A DNA stretch of 18,960 bases from assembly GCA_022793975.1 (NCBI GenBank), contig JAAWDW010000145.1, positions 1-18,960 on the forward strand. Direction: 5' to 3'. The first letter of the stretch is position 1; the number at the start of each line of letters is the position of its first letter. The notes below the pieces were generated by a model. The model did no database searches. It had not been told where the DNA came from and was given only the letters and a program-made list of their open reading frames with translations. The position numbers and the translations under genes are program-made. Positions 16,072 to 18,960 of the stretch are shown one piece after another. Origin of the DNA: Bacillota bacterium (GTDB lineage Bacteria; Bacillota; Clostridia; Peptostreptococcales; Anaerovoracaceae).

Positions 16072-16160
16072 GTGTTGTTAATATACTGAACGGCAGACCG
16101 GTTGAACAATACAGAATAGGAAGCGGAGATTGCCGAGGAAAAAGATAAGAAGGACAAACG

Positions 16161-16646
16161 ATGGCTAAAGATAAAACGGAAAAAACAAATGTAATGCGTA
16201 TCCTCGATCAGAAAAAAGTGCCGTACCAAAGTTACAGTTATGCGGATACGGAAGCTATAAGCGGAGTTGAAGTGGCAAGCGTGCTCGGACAGGACCAGGC
16301 GGCGGTCTTTAAGACGCTCGTAACTACAGGCAGAACAGGAGAGCATTATGTGTTTATGATACCCGTGGCGGAGGAACTCGATCTCAAAAAAGCCGCTGCT
16401 GCTGCCGGGGAAAAATCAATAGAGATGCTGAAATCAAAGGAACTTTTGCCGCTTACAGGTTATGTACATGGAGGATGTTCGCCGATAGGTATGAAAAAAC
16501 CGTTTGTTACCGTAGTACACGCATCGGCCGAGACACTTCCGCAGATTATTGTCAGCGCCGGCAAAATCGGATATCAGGTAGAGCTTGCACCGTCTGATCT
16601 TGCCAAGGTTATCAGATACACATTTGCCGATGTAACAATAGAATAA
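16161..16646 (+). CDS. ybaK: Cys-tRNA(Pro)/Cys-tRNA(Cys) deacylase, YbaK/EbsC family
   Basis: Proofreading enzyme that hydrolyses cysteine wrongly attached to tRNA(Pro). It is 161 residues, the normal length. Landmarks: QDQAAVFKTLV with the expected catalytic lysine K51, the substrate loop GYVHGGCSPIGMKK (100-113) with the GGxSPxG pattern, and the C-terminal LAPSDLAKVIRYTFADVT. A ribosome site (AGAAGGA) precedes the ATG. It lies 89 bases after scpB on the same strand and may be read from the scpA promoter. No clear terminator follows; a weak hairpin (CGAAGT with ACTTTCG) starts about 10 bases past the stop. Confidence 0.93.
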   Translation: MAKDKTEKTNVMRILDQKKVPYQSYSYADTEAISGVEVASVLGQDQAAVFKTLVTTGRTGEHYVFMIPVAEELDLKKAAAAAGEKSIEMLKSKELLPLTGYVHGGCSPIGMKKPFVTVVHASAETLPQIIVSAGKIGYQVELAPSDLAKVIRYTFADVTIE

Positions 16647-16803
16647 CAATATACGAAGTTTGAAATACTTTCGAAAATTATGTATTTTTGTGAAAACGAA
16701 TATATAATGAAAAATACATACATGTATAAGCTTATTGCTGTTGATTTTGCGGTTTGTAAAGTGCGATAATAAAGTAGAAATAAGGCGACGACAAATTATT
16801 GAA

Positions 16804-17045
16804 ATATCTTTTTATTGTAATTTGCAGCAAAAAAGATAATGAAGAATAATGAAAAAATAGCTAAAGTATCTTTTAAGACGAAATTTTTAAAATAAAGATA
16901 ATTTTACTCGGAGTTTTTTCAAAACTGCGCATTTGCAAACATCAAAATTATCTTTTTTCCCCTGAAAAGCGAAAAAAAGATAAAGGCAAGTCTCAAAGTA
17001 TTAAAACAATTATCTTATTTTTCAAGAACAGCGCAAAAAAGATAA
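16804..17045. repeat. First cluster of 34-bp TATC...GATA palindromes (4 copies)
   Basis: Four elements, each exactly 34 bases from TATC to GATA: 16805-16838, 16867-16900, 16949-16982 and 17011-17044. The arms are 7-11 bp versions of TTATCTTTTTT and AAAAAAGATAA; the central 14 bases differ in each copy. Starts are 62, 82 and 62 bases apart, so the gaps are 28, 48 and 28. In addition AAAGATAATTTT (16894-16905) and AAAATTATCTTT (16944-16955) form a 12-bp inverted repeat between neighbouring elements. Confidence 0.85.
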
Positions 17046-17364
17046 GAAATGCCAACAGCAGTCTTATATGTGTCAAAGCATAAAAATCAGAACTTGAAGA
17101 CATAGAGTTATGCAATATCAAAATATTATACTTTTCAATAATAAACTCAGTATCGCATCATATCCGTATACATTGAGTGAACTGTGAATCGGGACGCAAG
17201 TAAACGAGATTTATGCGGATATTATGCTGTAATTCTAAAAAGTATGCGTTTTGAATAGTACTTAAATGCACTAATGCAGATACGTTCATTTGCGGATCCG
17301 ATTTGCAGTTCGCTGTGCCTGAAATTGTGCATTTAATTTAAATCTCAATTAAAAATCTATTTAA

Positions 17365-17588
17365 TTATCTTTTTTAAAGAAATAATTACATCAGCATTAA
17401 AGAATACGAAGATATCTTTTATTTTGATTAGCAAAAATAAAAGATATTTTTTTTAGTTTTCAAATAGGACTTGTTAAGAAACAATGATATAGATTATCCT
17501 AAAAGATAAAAATTGAGTTCAAAAGATAATTTGTGCTTAAAATACGTGAAAATCACTATCTTATATTTAAATAAGTCAAAAAGCGATA
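17365..17588. repeat. Second cluster of 34-bp TATC...GATA palindromes
   Basis: Full elements at 17413-17446 (14-bp perfect arms from 17412 to 17447) and 17495-17528, 82 bases apart. A degenerate 32-base copy at 17557-17588 follows after 62 bases. A left half-site TTATCTTTTTT at 17365-17375 has lost its partner. The 82/62 spacing repeats that of the first cluster. Confidence 0.75.
17412..17454 (+). terminator. AT-rich hairpin followed by eight T
   Basis: ATATCTTTTATTTT (17412-17425) and AAAATAAAAGATAT (17434-17447) form a 14-bp stem with an 8-base middle, and T continues to 17454. It may work as a weak terminator, but the stem has only two G-C pairs' worth of strength or less, and it is also one of the palindromic elements. 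Confidence 0.4.
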
Positions 17589-17595
17589 AAAAGGA

Positions 17596-17624
17596 TTGAA
17601 AAAAGCGCATATTTAATGTAATAT
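17596..17624 (+). promoter_or_regulatory. Promoter upstream of the decayed gene
   Basis: TTGAAA (17596-17601), a 17-base spacer, TAATAT (17619-17624). It is followed by a good ribosome site GAAGGAG at 17654-17660. Confidence 0.6.
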
Positions 17625-17668
17625 ATTTACATATATATAAAATAAACCAAAAAGAAGGAGTAACATTA

Positions 17669-18055
17669 ATTACGGAAATACAATTAAAGACTGAGATTGA
17701 AGAGCAGAGAAGGGTGCTTAATGCCTGTTGAAAAATTCTGCGTAAACTGCCGGACGGCACTCTTGTATGTAAAAAAAGTAAGAGAGGATATGCTATGTAC
17801 AAATCAATAAAAACGGAGTGCAGATCAATACAGATTTCTATAGGCAAAAGAGGCAGAGACAAGGATATTGTTGATGCGCTGAAATATAAACGATGCTTGT
17901 ACAGAATTGAAAATATTATTGCAAATAATATCAAAGGGCTCGAAAGTTTAGCAGGTGTTTACTGCAATTTAAATATAGAGAGTATTGAAGATGAAATTTC
18001 CGCAGCGATCAAGAGTGGCGGGTGGTCATTTATTGATTATGACGGTAGGAATGAG
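17669..18055 (+). pseudogene. Decayed resident gene, 5' part only
   Basis: A ribosome site GAAGGAG (17654-17660) stands 8 bases before ATT ACG GAA at 17669, where an ATG would be expected. The frame reads TEIQLKTEIEEQRRVLNAC, then TGA (17729-17731), then KILRKLPDGTLVCKKSKRG and on into the long ORF that starts at ATG 17795. The layout (N-terminal helix, LPDGTL-C motif, a basic segment, then a helix with DALKYKRCLYRIEN) resembles a family of uncharacterised clostridial proteins of the type LPxGxLxC...LAxKxYL. I infer a resident gene with a lost start codon, one nonsense mutation, and its 3' part replaced by mobile-element DNA near 18056. The family function is unknown to me. Confidence 0.55.
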
Positions 18056-18700
18056 TGGGTACAGTGGGTACAGGCCGAAAAGGAGCAGTTAGCTACCGTG
18101 ATGGAGCGGTATGACATCCAGTGGGAGCAGAAAGGGACACACGAAAAATACCTCTCTGTTCTGGACTACAAAAAGCAGGAACGGGAGAAAGAGATTGCTG
18201 CACTGGATACCACGCTGGCCGAAAAGCAGGACGAGTTGGAAACGGTGCAGAATCGGATCAGCAATTACAATCAGGGAGCGCAGTCCATCGAGCGGTTGGA
18301 GCAGCGGATTGAAACGGACACAGAGTTTCAACTCCCCGATCCGCTTGCCCTGATGACCGCTAAAACCTATAAGCAGCGGTTTGTTGACCAGTTAATCACA
18401 AAGCTGAAAGAAGTCATCCGGGAGGTGTTCTATCGCTATTATAAGGCATTGGACAGCTACCACCGGCTGAACAACACCAACGGTCGGCTCTACCGGGAAA
18501 ACGAGCATCTGACCGCAGTCAATGACCGGCTCAAAGGAGAAAATGATGCCCTGCGTTCAGAGTTGAAGGATTTCCGTCTTCTGCGAAAAGTCCTTGGTAG
18601 CCGGCAGATCGACAACCTGATTGCGCAGGCTCAGGAGATGAATCAGCAGCGAAAGCAAACCCAGCGCACAAGGCGCAGAAATACAAGTTTTGAAAGGTAG
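17795..18700 (+). CDS. Chimeric ORF: resident segment fused to the C-terminal part of a MobV/Pre-type mobilization protein
   Basis: A 301-residue frame made of two unlike parts. Residues 1-87 are Ile/Lys/Asn-rich and AT-rich in codons (the decayed resident gene). From about residue 91 the composition changes sharply and matches the C-terminal half of plasmid recombination/mobilization enzymes: AEKEQLATVMERYDIQWEQK, GTHEKYLSVLDYKKQEREKE, then a long coiled coil (about 130-290) and a basic end. The catalytic N-terminal relaxase domain is missing, so it cannot nick an origin of transfer. It is followed 8 bases later by tnpV, as in Tn4451-like mobilizable elements. Whether the fused protein is made is unknown; the start at 17795 has AGAGAGGA upstream. 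Confidence 0.75.
   Translation: MYKSIKTECRSIQISIGKRGRDKDIVDALKYKRCLYRIENIIANNIKGLESLAGVYCNLNIESIEDEISAAIKSGGWSFIDYDGRNEWVQWVQAEKEQLATVMERYDIQWEQKGTHEKYLSVLDYKKQEREKEIAALDTTLAEKQDELETVQNRISNYNQGAQSIERLEQRIETDTEFQLPDPLALMTAKTYKQRFVDQLITKLKEVIREVFYRYYKALDSYHRLNNTNGRLYRENEHLTAVNDRLKGENDALRSELKDFRLLRKVLGSRQIDNLIAQAQEMNQQRKQTQRTRRRNTSFER
18056..18073 (+). repeat. Tandem 9-bp duplication at the fusion joint
   Basis: TGGGTACAG occurs twice in a row (18056-18064 and 18065-18073), coding WVQ-WVQ, exactly where AT-rich resident DNA changes into Mob-like DNA. It may be a footprint of the joining event. Confidence 0.7.
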
Positions 18701-18708
18701 GACAGGCA

Positions 18709-18960
18709 ATGGCAAAAACGATTTTTGAGGAAATGGGTGGTACTTATACGCAGGTCGGGGATTATCTTCTCCCCAATCTGGAACTGCCCGAAGAAGAACT
18801 GCAGCCCATCGGCGTGTGGGGTCAGCGCCACCGGTGTTACCTGAAGGAGCATCGCCGGGCAACCTATGCGCCCCTACTCACCAGTGGCAAGCTAAATAGT
18901 TATCTTGCTGGCATTGACCGGCAGGCAGAGGAAATGTTTTCTCGGCTGGTAAAACAGATG
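18709..18960 (+). CDS. tnpV: TnpV family transposon-encoded protein (3'-partial)
   Basis: The first 84 residues of a TnpV-type protein, cut by the window end; family members are usually about 110-130 residues. MAKTIFEEMGGTYTQVGDYL, then PNLELPEEELQPIGVWGQRH and TSGKLNSYLAGIDRQAEEMF follow the family pattern closely. TnpV is found in Tn4451/Tn4453-like and other clostridial integrative mobilizable elements; its role in transposition is not well defined. It lies 8 bases after the Mob fragment and shares its higher G+C. The weak ribosome site GGTAGGACAGG precedes the ATG. Confidence 0.88.
   Translation, partial: MAKTIFEEMGGTYTQVGDYLLPNLELPEEELQPIGVWGQRHRCYLKEHRRATYAPLLTSGKLNSYLAGIDRQAEEMFSRLVKQM

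Larger units (their letters stand above)
16647..17668. other. AT-rich intergenic region with palindrome clusters
   Basis: About 1 kb with no open frame that has both a ribosome site and protein-like composition. It holds two clusters of 34-bp palindromes (16805-17044 and 17366-17588), an AT-rich terminator-like hairpin (17412-17454), a possible weak promoter (TTGATT at 16741, 18 bases, GATAAT at 16765) and a promoter for the decayed gene downstream (17596-17624). The middle part, 17046-17364, shows only a 7-bp inverted repeat (ATATCCG at 17159 and CGGATAT at 17216). Confidence 0.75.

Noticed and set aside
16867..17446. Site-specific recombination sites (34-bp loxP-like)
   Set aside because: Total length is the same as loxP, but the core differs in every copy and is 14 rather than 6-8 bases, which would block strand exchange between copies; no recombinase gene is adjacent in the window.
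16804..17588. CRISPR array
   Set aside because: The repeats are palindromes whose centres differ in every copy, the gaps alternate 28 and 48 bases, and no cas gene is in the window. A CRISPR has near-identical repeats and even spacers.
17729..17731. Readthrough or selenocysteine at the in-frame TGA
   Set aside because: TGA ends atpC and the CoADR gene normally, no selenocysteine-type stem follows closely, and the gene has two other lesions; plain decay is simpler.
17494..17934. Minus-strand ORF of 146 codons with hydrophobic residues
   Set aside because: It is antisense to the decayed gene and overlaps the AT-rich palindromes; hydrophobicity arises from T-rich codons and no ribosome site fits.

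Overview
The window looks like a chromosomal segment of a low-to-medium G+C anaerobic member of the Clostridia (Bacillota). Reasons: the order of the F-type ATP synthase genes, the NiaR-type NAD repressor, the CoA-disulfide reductase fused to a rhodanese domain, the C_GCAxxG_C_C redox protein, Gram-positive Shine-Dalgarno sequences and a TnpV/Mob-type mobile element. A more precise placement (for example near Anaerovoracaceae) would be a guess. The genetic code is standard, since TGA is used as a normal stop.

Layout. (1) 1-5224: the distal part of the ATP synthase operon, atpF(partial)-H-A-G-D-C, tightly packed with overlaps at F/H and D/C. (2) 5281-6588: a possible terminator, an extended -10 promoter with a leader hairpin, a secreted lytic transglycosylase and a strong terminator. 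(3) 6696-8678: a CoA-disulfide reductase/rhodanese gene with its own promoter and terminator, plus one solitary copy of a 34-bp palindromic element. (4) 8702-13687: the NAD biosynthesis divergon. nadB-nadC-niaR runs left and nadA plus a TSUP-family transporter runs right, from back-to-back consensus promoters that share a candidate operator. Quinolinate synthesis from aspartate and its conversion to nicotinate mononucleotide are complete, and the repressor is encoded in the same operon. (5) 13816-14334: a cysteine-rich redox protein on the minus strand. (6) 14563-16646: scpA, scpB (SMC partners) and a YbaK-type Cys-tRNA(Pro) deacylase. (7) 16647-17668: about 1 kb of very AT-rich DNA with no convincing gene. 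It carries two clusters of 34-bp palindromes of the form TATC-N26-GATA, spaced 62 and 82 bp apart with the same pattern in both clusters. This is the most unusual feature of the window. (8) 17669-18960: a decayed resident gene (no ATG, in-frame TGA, 3' end lost) fused in frame to the C-terminal part of a MobV/Pre-type mobilization protein. It is followed by tnpV, which runs off the end: the edge of a decayed integrative mobilizable element with clearly higher G+C.

Most genes are ordinary housekeeping genes. The parts worth a second look are the palindrome array, the chimeric ORF at its right border, the nad control region and the structured nadC-niaR spacer.
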